From Auriscalpium vulgare (Eukaryota; Basidiomycota; Agaricomycetes; Russulales; Auriscalpiaceae): 64,000 nt of DNA. The stretch spans positions 558,001 to 622,000 of the forward strand of contig JAHBBC010000020.1 in NCBI GenBank assembly GCA_019915015.1, written 5' to 3'. Every line of letters starts with the position of its first letter. Position 1 is the stretch's first letter. Below are positions 45,399-56,496 of the stretch, piece by piece. Under the pieces are notes generated by a model. That model was not told where the DNA came from and did no database searches. It saw only the letters and a list, made by a program, of their open reading frames with translations. The position numbers and the translations under genes are program-made.

Positions 45399-48300
45399 TA
45401 AGGCTCCAACTATTTCATTTATTTACTGTGTATACACGGTTTTTACCATTTCTGTATACCATTTGTCTACCCCTCGTACGGTAGCTTGTAAATACACAGT
45501 ATCATAAACGGTAAATGGTTGTATCTTATGCGTCCCAGAGTGCAGCCCGAGCGGCATCCGAGTCTGCGACGATTCTGCGAGCTACTGTCACATACGAGTT
45601 ACGTTGTGATGTCACATAATGTGTGACGCAAATGCTGTTTTGTGCAGGTCGGGGCATCTACGGCTAAGCCTCCGGATGATGTCCAAAGGCTTTCTACTGT
45701 CTCAAAACTATATCCTATGAGGTCAAAATATAAGAAATGCCCGTAGTTGGTGACATGGGCCGATATTGCAGTTGCTAGTGACAGCACGTGACAGCCTCGG
45801 AGGCTCGCTGACCAGGACCTGCCCCTCCCAATCCCATCAGATACTGATATGATGCTGATACGCGTCAGAAGTCTAAATAAGCTATACAGTTGCGGCTCTA
45901 TATGGTAGGTTTGGACCAGTTTCCCAGTCCGCTCTTTGACAAAACCACAATCTCCCCAGTCCGGCACGTTGAATTTGGGAACTCCACATAAAATAGACGA
46001 AAGAGCAAGACACATTAGATACAGTAGACTAACACGAATCAATTTTCTCTCCCACTTGCATACTCCACTGTCCCGTGTCCACTTCCAACTCGATATGTCG
46101 CTTCCCGTCGATGAGCGCCGCGCTATCATCACACGCATAGGCGTGCTGTCAAAAGTCCTCCCCGAAACGGTGCCGGTTGGGGAGAAAGCGGACGTCCTAT
46201 ACCACACAATGACCAACGTCAAAGGCGAGTCGCACTGGGGAACATTCAATCGACGTTTTGATCTTGTTTTTGCGGAGGATTGCCGCGATCGTGACTCGGG
46301 AAGACTTCAGCATGTCCGTCGAGGGCGCTATGGCATGCAGGCTGTGTGCGCATATCTTGAGCGGATAGCCGATGAAAAAGGGCTGGATGCGTTCCACGCA
46401 CCAATGATGGTCAAGTTGCAGCGGTTGTGTGCCGAACTCGAGTTCCTGACTTCGGTGTGAGTATGATCCCAGCCTTGAACCCACCGTTTAAACGCGCTCA
46501 CCATCGGAACAGTAGACTACCAAAAGACAGCGCGGGAGCAAATATTGCTGCGGACGCTTCAGCCAAAGCAGACACCGCTGCAGACACTTCGTCCAACGCA
46601 ACTGCATCTGTCCAAGCGAAGGACATTGGCAACTCACACAGCACATCGACGACGACTGTGCCTGCTGTCGAACCTCCAGAGACCGTTGAAGCGGCTAAGC
46701 GTCGGGTTATCGAGAGCGTTGGTGGACACCTTGCTGCGCATTTACATGGCAGAGAAGGTGAGCAAGCCTATTTATACGAGGAAGTAAATGTATCACTGAC
46801 CGCAGACCAGCGGCAGAGCTACCAGGTGACTCGCGCAAGGACAAGTCGTACAAACCAACGAAGGCGGCGGAAGACGCATCCGAGTCGTCGGTATCATCCT
46901 TCGATATAGATGACGATGGGTTGGAAATAATATTGCAACCTGTGAAAGCCGTAAGTTTGCGCGCCTGTGTGTGCCCGGAGTTCAAGGGACTCACCTGTAG
47001 AATTCTGGAAGGCCCGAAAGCGCAAGCACTACATTGCTGTCAGAGACTCCGACTCTGAGACTGGGCGTCCAAACGCAGGCCCTTCTGCCAAAGGGTCATC
47101 TACGTCTTCAAAGAAGAAGAAGAAGGTAAGCTTACATGCACGCTGCCACATCCGAATGACATCATACTGACGTTGCACCACAAGGAAACATCGCAGGGGC
47201 GGCGGAAGCGGGCGAAGAAGGCCAAGAGTGCCTCACGTGCCGATGCTTCAGCATCTGGAGAGGAGTCGGAGGACAGCGTGTCCGACGGTCAGTCTGCGCT
47301 ACGCAACGTGCAGGAGCAAGAAGCGCACCGTCAACGAACAGGAGGCACACGGGGTCCAAAAAACGCAACTCTACAGCACTGGCACCCTCCAAAGCCTACT
47401 GTTGAACCGAAAGCGGGGAAGCGGTGGCTATTTAAGTGCAAATACTGCAATCAGTAAGGCGCAAACACTCGCTCCGATAATCAGGCTCAGACTCACTCGT
47501 GTTTCTCAGATCTCGTACTGTCAAACGCACCGTGGACAGTGCTTCATTTGAGGATGAGCCGAAGCGCCCCGCAATGGGTAACCTGGCAACGCACACAAAC
47601 ACAGCCCATGACCAACGAGTCAAAGATGCCGCTGCTGCCGCTGCGAACCCTGCCGCCGAGACCGCTCCGCCTCAGACCGGCTACACGTTAGCGAGTCACC
47701 GGATAATGCGGGAATACCTCGAGGAAGGGCGACTCAACCCAAAACGCGATCCTGATCGCAAGGGTTTCATGCGTTTGTTTGCTGCATGGCTCATTGAAGA
47801 GGACTTACCTTTCACAACTGGCGAGGCGCCGTCACTCAAGCGGCTCTTTCACTATTTGCAGGTCTCGTATCAGCTTCCTACAGATACGGCTGTGCGTAAT
47901 GTTGTTGCACACCTTTTTGCGGATCTGCATGGCACCGTGGTGAAGGAGCTGGCGGTCAGTGGCAATCCGTACGACGCTGAGTCCCTGTTGATCACGCAGT
48001 TTCAGGCCGTAAAATCGAAGATAGCGTATGCAAACGATACCTGGACGACTCGAGGCATGATCTTCTCGTTTGCTGGGACGATTGCCAACTGGATTGATGA
48101 CGACTGGTTGCTTGTCGAACGCCTGATTGACTTCCGACACCTCGGCGACCATGAGCACGAGGGTGTTGGTTCTGCCAAGGCACTCTTCGAGTCAATCACT
48201 CGGCGTGGGTCTGTTAATAAGATGAGCGAGCTTTTGGACATGTCTGCATAAATTTCTTGCCTGATGTCCCTTCACTTTCTAGCCCTTACGATGGACAACG

Positions 48301-50105
48301 CGATCACAAACGACGTCCTCGCTCGTGTCCTCGGGCGACTTCTCATGGCAAAGTATGGAATTAATTTCCATCCTGCAAACGGCCAGATCCGGTGTCTCGC
48401 GCATGTCGTGAATCTGATTGTACAGAAAATTCTCAGCGTTGCATTGGAGGCAGATGACCCCGATATTGATGACTACTACATGCGACTTAACAAGCACTTA
48501 CCGTTCCACTACGATCTAACTGACGACATCGAACTTCAAGAGCTTGAGGCGGAAGCCGTAGCACATTCACTAGAGGAAGAAGACGTGGATAAGTCGGACG
48601 CAGTGGAAGCGGAAGATGACGATGAAGATGAAGATGAATTGGAGAGTACATACAGCTCGATGAGCGCGCTCGAGAAGGTGCGATCTTATCCAATCCCACT
48701 TCCTTCCCACGGGCTCAGAGTCACTGTCTCTCCAGCTTCGCACCATCTGTCGCAAGATCGTCTCCTCCCCTGCTCGGCGCGCAGCATTCCGACGGCTTGC
48801 AGCAAAACACTACACGGACAAGTGCCTTCCAAATGGCCACAAGATCAGTCTGTTGATGCCGGTGCGCGATGTCAAAACACGATGGAACTACACGCATGCC
48901 ATGATCGAGCGCGGCGCAATTTTGAAACTGGTAAGCCTGAGCTCTCGCGACGTGTAGCGAAACATCTGACTGTACTAATACAGGCCATCAATGCATGGGT
49001 GCGAGAGCGAGCGGAGCTTGATGGACTGGCGCTGAAGCCTGCAGACTGGAAGACTCTTGAGCACTTCCAGTCAATTTTGAAGGTGCGTATGGGATACTCT
49101 GACCGACAACTGAACGCGTCTAATTGTGACCAATAGGTCTTCACATCAGTGACCACCATCATGTCGCGTTCAAGAATGCCGACTCTCCCATGGGTTCTGC
49201 CGATGTACGAGCGGATGCGCAGCGAGCTTGAGAGGCATGCCGCCGATGAAACCTTGCCGCTATCTCTCCGTGAGGCAGTCGCGGCTGGCCTCGAGAAGCT
49301 ACAACACTACTACAAGCTCGCCAAAGCATCCCACTATGTTGTCATAGCTACAGGTAAGCTTCTCCGAGTCTTTTGTGCGCATTCGGCTGTGGCTTACATT
49401 CATGCAGTCTGTCATCCAAGCCTTCGTCTCGAATGGTTCAAGAATCTGGGACCTATCGAGTACGAGAGAGCCTCAACAGTTTTCGCGCATGCCTTCTCCG
49501 AGTACCAGGCCACCAATCCAGTCTCTCAGGACCTCCCATCCGATCCGACGCCCGCACAAGATGATCCCGATGACTTCCTTGCCCGGGTGTCTCAAGTAAC
49601 GGGGAGCCTTCCTCACGACGAGCCTGTTGCCCCGTCCCGTTCGGAGCTGGAGCGTTGGATCGCGATGGAGGGAGGGCGTGGTGATCGACATCATCCGTTG
49701 ATATGGTGGAAGGTACGTCGCATTGTGCGCTCTGTGTCATTGAAGTATTAACATAGTCTCGCTGGTGGCTAGGCACATGCTCATGAATATCCGACGACCT
49801 CACGTATGGCGCGCGATTTTCTGGCAATACCTGGGACGTCCGTCTCAGTCGAGCGGATGTTCTCAAGCTCTAGACACGTCTGCGCTGAGACACGCTCATC
49901 CTTCAAGGCAGGCACAATCACTGAGCTGATGTGCGCGAAGCATTGGCTGCGCACGGACATGTTGTCCTTGGTGTGACCCGCACTCATTTCAGGTCGCTTC
50001 AGCAACCGTTTAAACCGTATATTTACTGTGTATATACTGTGTACTTACTGTATACCGTGTATTTACTGAATTTTGGTACACGTAAACTATATGGTTGGAG
50101 CCTTA
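45399..50105 (+). mobile_element. hAT DNA transposon, 4707 bp, complete ends
   Basis: Terminal inverted repeats begin TAAGGCTCCAAC at both ends. Subterminal TTTACTGTGTATA-type repeats cluster at 45420-45500 and 50025-50090 and may be transposase sites. One multi-exon transposase gene fills 46095-49976. It is inserted in the inter-module spacer of block 3. Confidence 0.92.
46095..49976 (+). pseudogene. hAT transposase, multi-exon, with one in-frame TAA
   Basis: Exons in phase: 46095-46456, 46513-46757, 46811-46950, a Lys-rich exon ending near 47127, then the long part from 47185. The first about 250 residues are an unrecognised N-terminal extension. A BED-type finger follows (RWLFKCKYCN ... 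NLATHTNTAH), then ANDTWTTRGM (first D), LTMDNAITND (second D), CLAHVVNLIVQ, TRWNYTHAMI and a full C-terminal dimerisation domain (WWKAHAHEYPTTSRMARDFL, SVSVERMFSSSRHV). A TAA at 48249-48251 lies between the two catalytic Asp regions. Extra residues around it suggest an unspliced intron whose donor reads AAG-ATGAGC instead of AAG-GTGAGC; otherwise it is a nonsense mutation. Confidence 0.82.
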
Positions 50106-50113
50106 TCTCGTGC

Positions 50114-50628
50114 CCAGCTGTGTCTGTGCTCGTTGCGACGGACATGAAGCACCGCGGGTGGAGATATAAACATTCCAGATGGGTTTAGCAGGCGTGGGCT
50201 ACATGCTCCATGGTGTCGAGAAAGGGCAAGCGTGCCCCGCGCGAGGTTCAAGTGAGGTGATGACGAGCAAGGATTTTGAGCGTGCGGAAGGTGCCACTGG
50301 TGTCCGCCGAGCGCGACTTGTATGGCGATGTTGTAGGCCTTGAGGGTCGGCGTGGCCAGGGCGACATCCCGCTGTTGCTAGCAGACGTGGGTGACTTCCA
50401 GCCGAGGAGCGTGACGGTACACTGTACAGCCCATCATCCGTGCTAATAATTGAACACAAAATCTGCACCAATAATGCGTGAAGTACATTTCCTCGGGATA
50501 TCATAAGCACTGCAGTCCCGCACGCAGGCGATGGTCGTGACATAGATATTCATGGCTGAAGACAAGCGGACGATGAATCGCATTCCGGACGAGCGCCTCG
50601 AAGGCCCGCCTCGCGCAGACGCCACAAA
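50114..50628. other. Right half of block 3 spacer
   Basis: Reverse copy of the spacer at 3245-3765 and 19054-19571. No gene. Confidence 0.6.
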
Positions 50629-51527
50629 TCACGTCGAACTTAACGGCAGCGCAACAGAAACGCCGAAGGACGTCTCCTGGCCGGGCGTCTCCGCAGTGAG
50701 CACCGCAGCGTCATCTGTCCACGATCGTCAGCGGTTACGTTCGAGTGACCTGTAACCCAGTATCCTACCTTGCGTCTCGTTGGACTGATAGACTTCCAGA
50801 GCGATCGCGGATGCGCTGTCCTCTAAAGTGCTAACACTGGCACCGGCTGCGTGAGAATCTGAGAACGGGTCCGTGATGGAAGTGCTAGTGGGGTCGAAAT
50901 GCGGGACGGGAGGCTGCACAGCGGCCAGCCCAGCAGGAACTAAAGCCATGGTCAGTCGCCGTCACGCGCCAAGACGCACCAAGAGCCGTACCATTTGCGG
51001 TACTCCTTAGCTGTGCTAGCCCCTGGAAGAGCATGCGCTCTCGGGATCGTTTCGAGGCGTTCTGTTGTTGGTCTACCGCATCAGCAGATGAAGTCCCGGA
51101 TGCTGTTTGTTGGATTACCTGGATGGCTTCATACGTGTCTTTCGCGACTCTGCCATAGTTATGGGAATGGAAGAAGCGGTAAATTTCGCTCCTGCTTCGC
51201 AGATCCGCCCGTCGTTCTTGTGCACTTGTTCGTATGTGAATCAAGGAGATGAGGAAGGCCGCGAAGCCGCCAACGGACGAGCTCAACAACTCACGTTTCA
51301 TACAAATCCTGCATGGTCACCTGTTCCTCCTCCTCCATGTCTCTCATGAAGCGCTCGAGGAGTATCAAACTTGCATCCAAGCATTTATCACCCTCCCGCT
51401 CTTGGATAAAGGGTATGCTGCGAAGTAGGAAATGGACGGCGGCCTTGGTTGGGATGTCGACGCTGGCCTCGAACAGCCCGCCTGTGAGCTCTGGGAGATA
51501 GTCGTTAACAAAGGTTGCGCCTGCCAT
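50629..51527 (-). CDS. Kinase-partner protein F, unknown function
   Basis: Type-1 partner, about 220 aa in five exons. Exon 1 is 51527-51295 (MAGATFVNDYLPELTGGLFE), then a T-AQERRADLRSRSEIYRFFHSH exon, an NASKRSRERMLFQG exon, an exon with TSTSITDPFSDSHAAGAS, and a last exon ending at 50629. The tail reads SVALPLSST-stop. This copy gave the clearest splice model: phases 2, 0, 1, 1 all agree. No breaks. Divergent from kinase F. Confidence 0.72.
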
Positions 51528-51909
51528 AGTATGTGAGGTCTTGAACGAGCTTCCGGTGGTCGCTGTGAGGACGGAGGTGAGCCTGAAGACGACTCGCCGC
51601 GAGTCGGCGTGCGTGTCATAAGTATAGCTGGCTCGACGCGTGTACCAGGTGTGGCGAACTAGCCCTGCGCCCAGCATCCCAGCACACTGACCGAGTCACC
51701 GAAGACAAGAGATGAAAACCTTCACAGGCTCATGTGTGGTCAATGTGGCTAGCTCAAGGTGACGAAGGTGCAGAACGCTGAACCTACGACCACATACTAT
51801 TAATAGTAAGCACCAGGCCCTGCTGACAAATCCCGCCATATATTCGGGCACGAGGCTAGTACTGCGCGCACGCATACGCCTCGTTGCATTCACACCTCTC
51901 CCTCTCGCC
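51528..51909. promoter_or_regulatory. Bidirectional promoter F with palindrome
   Basis: 382 bp. Palindrome CGACTCGC-C-GCGAGTCG at 51590-51606. Both arms are kept while the loop base differs from the other copies. Confidence 0.65.
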
Positions 51910-53249
51910 ATGGCTAACTCAGAAGGACGTTCTGGCACCCCGTTATTTCTCAGAGCTAAAGAGCCTCACCATGGTAGACACTTAGCGGGTGAACGCTGGT
52001 GGGTCGAAAGGGAGAAGCTGCTCGAAGCAGCTGGCTATAGGCTGCGCCCTCGTTTCCGCCAGGACTGGGTCCCGTCTTGGCGCGGCACGAAGAAACTATA
52101 CTATCTTCAAGAAGATGGTATTTATAACTTTGTGAGGATGATTTTTCTGATGCTCGGCGCCGCACTGATGTTTCGTTGGGGCAGCTCCGGGTCGCGCTAG
52201 ACGCGACGCGGATATCGGATGGTAAACAAGTCATGATGAAGCAGGTCGTCCGCAAGGAGGGGCCCTACGAACTCGACATTGCGACTTACCTTTCGTCGGA
52301 GGCACTCATGTCCGACCCGCGAAACCACACTGTGCCGTTGCTGGAGGTCATCGAGCTGCCCAATGACGAACACGATAAAATCATGGTGATGCCGCTCCTG
52401 CGCCCATTCGACAATCCCAAATTCGAGACCTACGGGGAGGCTGTTGCGTTCATGACCCAGATCTTCGAGGTACGTCGTCCTCCGAGCTGCCGCAACGTAT
52501 GTACCTTTTCTGACCGCAGCGGATCAGGGTTTGCAGTTCATGCATGAGCGAAACATCGCACATCGGTAAGAAAGTCACGTTCCATGCGTGCCTCCGTGTC
52601 TGAAAACACCCTCAGAGACTGTACAAAAATGAACATCATGCTTGACCCTTCGTCAATGTACCCCGACTCTTTTCATCCTGCGAAGCGCAGTCGTCGCAAG
52701 AACTTCAAGGGCAAGGCGAAGTACTACACACGCACACAACGCCCTTCTAAATATCTCTTCATCGATTTCGGGCTGTCGCGGCGATATGATCCTGCGGCGG
52801 GACCGCCTCTCGACGAGCCACTCCAAGGCGGCGACAAAACAGTTCCAGAACATCGCGACCAGACGAAACTCTGCGATCCCTTCTTCACCGACATCTACTA
52901 CCTCGGAAATCTCATTCGCGAGAGGTTCCTCTATGTGCGCTTTTGATCACTGTCGGCTTGCACCTGGCTGACTCTGACCTCCGCGAGCTTCTAGAAACGA
53001 CATGGGTTTGAGTTCATCGAGCCGTTGATTGCGGACATGGTCCAGGAAGACCCGGAGAAGCGTCCGAAGATCGACGAGGTCGTCGCCAGGTTCGCGGCAA
53101 TCCGCAAGTCATTGAGCACGCGCAAATTGCGCTCGAGGATGATCCCGCGCAAGGAGATTGGTCTCGTTGGTTTCTTTCGGGCGTGGGGTTATCTGTATCG
53201 CACAGCTGGCTATATACTGACGAAGAAGTCTCCGATATCGGATCCATAG
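51910..53249 (+). CDS. Protein kinase F (HRDC-type, N-terminal type 1)
   Basis: 372 aa from exons 51910-52131, 52185-52469, 52528-52565, 52616-52934 and 52995-53249, all in phase. The N-terminal 74 residues include GERWWVEREKLLEAAGYRLR. Lysine in VMMKQV, then GLQFMHERNIAHR-DCTKMNIM, LFIDFGLSRRY, TVPEH, DIYYLGNLIRE, and PEKRPKIDEVVARF. The C-terminus is aromatic and basic (FFRAWGYLYRTAGYILTKK), possibly membrane- or partner-binding. Complete and used here as the reference model for the family. Confidence 0.88.
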
Positions 53250-53664
53250 CACGCTCTCTGACGCTGGTTACTTTTCTTTGTACGAGCGCGCAATCGCTAC
53301 CTATGTAGTACGAGATTCTCTAACTGGCTTTCCCTTCAAACCAGTCGTTTGCCGGCTGGCGCGAGTCGCGTTCTTAGTTCCGAATGCGTTATCCACGACA
53401 GCAGTACATGTTCGCGCGGTAGACGGTGACAGAGTGCAATATTATATAATGCAAAATGGAGCAAGGCTGTGGGATGAAAAGATGTTGCCAGTGCTCATCG
53501 TCGTTGAGGACAATGAACAATGGAGCTCGCGCGGCATGGTCTTATGTGGTAAACTCCGTATATTTTCGCATGGCCTGCATGCTAATGCTCCGAGCTACAT
53601 CAATATGAACGAACAGTCATCGATAACTTGTATGTTCGAAGCGACCTCAAGTGTAGCCTATATA
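53250..53664. other. Kinase F 3' flank
   Basis: Continuous here where the left arm has the 2-kb insertion. Contains a 130-codon open frame (53278-53670) that is frameshifted in the left copy. Confidence 0.5.
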
Positions 53665-54266
53665 TCATGATAAGCCTATTTTGACCATGTAGCGATCAAA
53701 ATCACGACGAGCATAAATTCGCCGCGCACGGGATGAAGCGAGCGACATCGCAGCAACAAGCTCCTTCACCTCCGCGCGCAAAGCCGCAACCGCTTTACGG
53801 GATGCACGTACGCGCTTCCGCAGCGATGCAAGCTCGGCCGCCTCTGGATCCGAGTCTCGCCCGACGGAAGCGGCTCTCGGTGCCTCGTCGATGTCGTCCA
53901 GAAGGAGTGTCGCCTCGAGGTCAAATGGTTCTACAATTGTGAGCAATTGATGCAGCTGTTTCTCGTGCTCTAGGCACTCGTCAAGAAGAAGCTCGCCGTG
54001 TGCGGGTACCTTCATCGTATCGAATGCGACTTCCCAGATGTTGTGGAACGAGTCTATGGTCGGCAATGTCGCAATATTTTGCTGGCACTGGTCGGCGCGT
54101 ACGCGCAAGCGGTCCATGTAGCTTTGGATGGAGGCGACATGATCTGTGGGGCTCATGTCAAAGAAGGCAGCAGTGATAGTTCAGAGACAAACATACTTGC
54201 TGGGACGCTGGCGGCTTCTGAGTGCTCCGGGCGAACGAGCTGGGCATAGTCGCACAAAGCAGACAT
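53665..54266 (-). CDS. Coiled-coil protein of unknown function (right copy)
   Basis: Two exons, 182 aa, start at 54266 (MSALCDYAQLVRPEHSE), intron with GTATGT donor. Twin of 13398-13999. Substitutions are spread along the protein with no stop or indel, so it looks functional. Same basic, helical C-terminus. Confidence 0.65.
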
Positions 54267-54900
54267 GGGTGAAGAATCAGAAGATGATTGACGAGTGGAT
54301 ATGGTGATCATTGCGTTCGCGTCGAGTGGTATGCGTGAAAAGATGACTTGGTGATGGTATTGATATAGGAGGCGTGGATGTGGTATGGATTAGGTGGTGC
54401 AGAGTGCGGACGAAATTTATAGGCCAAGGAGATGTCTCATTCAGCGCGGAAGCAGTGATTGACCCGCCGATTTGAGCGTACTGCTTCCCGCTGGTTCTAC
54501 TCCGACTGGTCGGGTCGTCCGTAACAATTCAGCATGCATGGAAACCTTCCCTGGGCGTCGAGAGAAGATGCAAAGCCGACTAAGACGACTTAAGGAAACT
54601 TGAGGAGTTGCTAGCGTAAGTCGACTGCGAGAGCTTCGGCGGTGTCCGACGCCGCGTGCCGACCCGCAGGCTGTGTTCCGAGCCGCAAGTGCGTAAGGTT
54701 GCTGACCGGGTTAAGGGACTCGAGAAAGACGCATCATGATTGGCCAGTCACAGTCGTGCGAGGTGCCAGAAAGGAAAGCGGCCAGCCTGCAAGTGTAGAC
54801 GCTTCGGGCGCACCGGGGGTGCCGATCGGCGGAGGTGTTCCACTTCATGCGTCGGATTCCACGCGTAGAACGTAGAAGCGCCGTCCAGGCATTGGCATGG
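54267..54900. other. Intergenic
   Basis: Includes the promoter of the coiled-coil gene (TATA near 54420) and the reverse copy of about 12776-13240. No gene supported. Confidence 0.45.
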
Positions 54901-55905
54901 ACGTGATTGTCGCGGCACATCTCTTCAGCGCCACATGCAGCGCCCGCTGCGTCACCGTGACGAGCCGCAAATCCTCTAGGACACGCAGCGCACGGACCAC
55001 AAACTCGGTGGGCCACACGCGAAAAACCCCCAATATTCGAGGATGGTGGCCAAAGGGCCGGAGGGATCGCGGGAGCGATACATGGGAAGCGGGCAGCTGC
55101 CATACCAACCTGGCTCTGGAGCTGAGAGAGCTGGTCCAAGATGGCTTGGGCCAGGAACTCGCCTTCCAGCCGCAGCGTTCGGAGCTGCGGGAAGACGCCG
55201 GCATTGCGGAAGCTCGTGCACCACGTGCCGGCCGCCCACGCGAGAGCCGTCAGCGTGAGATCGCAGAGTGCGGGGAGGTCGTCCCCGGGTGAGAGAAACA
55301 TCTTGACGTCTTCCCCGGGGAGAGTGAGGGCCTGCAAGGTGCGTGGCAAACGGATGGGCGGGGGATGGCCGTCGAGATGCGAGATCAGCATCAGGACACA
55401 TATCTTCGGCCACATCTGCAGGAGGCGGGCATTGAGCCGTGTGATCGGCCGCCATCTGAAGGAACCGGGGGCGCAGCGGGATTGCGCGCAGGCGCGCCTC
55501 CAAGGCTAGTGTAAGCGATGTGCTGTATGATTGCCCCTCGAAAGTTATGCCCGTGACCTGCGGGCACAGCTCCAGCAAGTCGAGTTCGTGGTCCACGTTG
55601 CTCGGAGAGGAGGCTGCTTCGCGCCAGAGGAAGGTGATGCCCACGTGGCAAACGTGTGCGGCGAGGTCAGGGCGTGCGCGGAGAGTGTGAACGAGCAGCC
55701 GGGCGGCATTTACATGGAGGTTCGCGATGCCATTGAGGGCGGGTCTTGGGACGCGGCGCAGGAGCAGGCGCAGCGCGGTGGGCGTCCACGCGTGGCAGAC
55801 AAGCGTGCACGCCCGAAGGACAGCGTAGTCGATCTTGAGTTATTGAGATGAACTAAATACCCATTCGATAATGAGAAGCTGAACTTCGAGGGGGATGGTC
55901 GCCAT
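54901..55905 (-). pseudogene. F-box protein 2 (right copy), nonsense, frameshifts and 3' deletion
   Basis: ATG at 55905. The left copy reads CAAGAACTC near codon 22; here it is CAATAACTC, giving a premature TAA. Further indels occur near the QLQSQVG segment and near the region equivalent to 11680. The 3' end, including the terminal micro-exon, is deleted at about 54901. Confidence 0.8.
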
Positions 55906-56496
55906 GAGCCCGTACCGCGGAGAGGAATCGGTGGGCGCGTGGACAAGACGTAGAGCGTTGCTTCAAGCCTATAGTCCTACACCTCACTTCAATATCTTCC
56001 ATCTGGTGGAGAACGACATTCCTACGCACCGAATTCGCTCGAAAGACTCCCGGCTCTATGTACGAGCACCAGGAGACTCCGACTCCGACTCAGCCTCAGC
56101 CTCCTGGAGAGCGAGTTATGTCTGTCTATTTCACAGGATCATCTTGACTTGTTTAGTCTTGAGCGCACAGACGAGGGACACTAGCGGAGAGGTGGGTGGG
56201 CAGGAGCGACTACAAAGTGACTTAGACTACTTACGACTTGAAGTTGCCAGAGAAAGGCTTACGAGATTCCTGCTAGGTTCCCACGGGACTATCTCTCTTT
56301 TCCTTACTTCCACTGAAATTCATATCATATAAGCCATCCCCACACCTCCACGCCAGCACTGAAGGAAAACACCCGCGTCGTTTGCAAGTACCTTTTTTTG
56401 TTGTCTTGCATCATATCAAGGTGTGTAGCCTGCCACGGAAGCCAGCGATACGGCTCATCCACTGACCATCTTTCAGATTTTCAGCTCAGTCGTCGC

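Larger units (their letters stand above)
45391..50113. repeat. 8-bp target-site duplications of the hAT element
   Basis: TCTCGTGC occurs exactly at 45391-45398 and at 50106-50113, immediately outside the element ends. Eight-bp duplications are diagnostic of hAT insertion. Confidence 0.92.

Noticed and set aside
48234..48290. Ordinary GT-AG intron removing the in-frame TAA of the hAT transposase
   Set aside because: The TTTCTAG acceptor is good, but no GT donor in the right phase precedes it; the nearest good donor would delete conserved residues.
53278..53670. 130-codon frame downstream of kinase F as a real gene
   Set aside because: Frameshifted in the left arm and not preserved in the flanks of kinases B and D; listed only as a weak finding.
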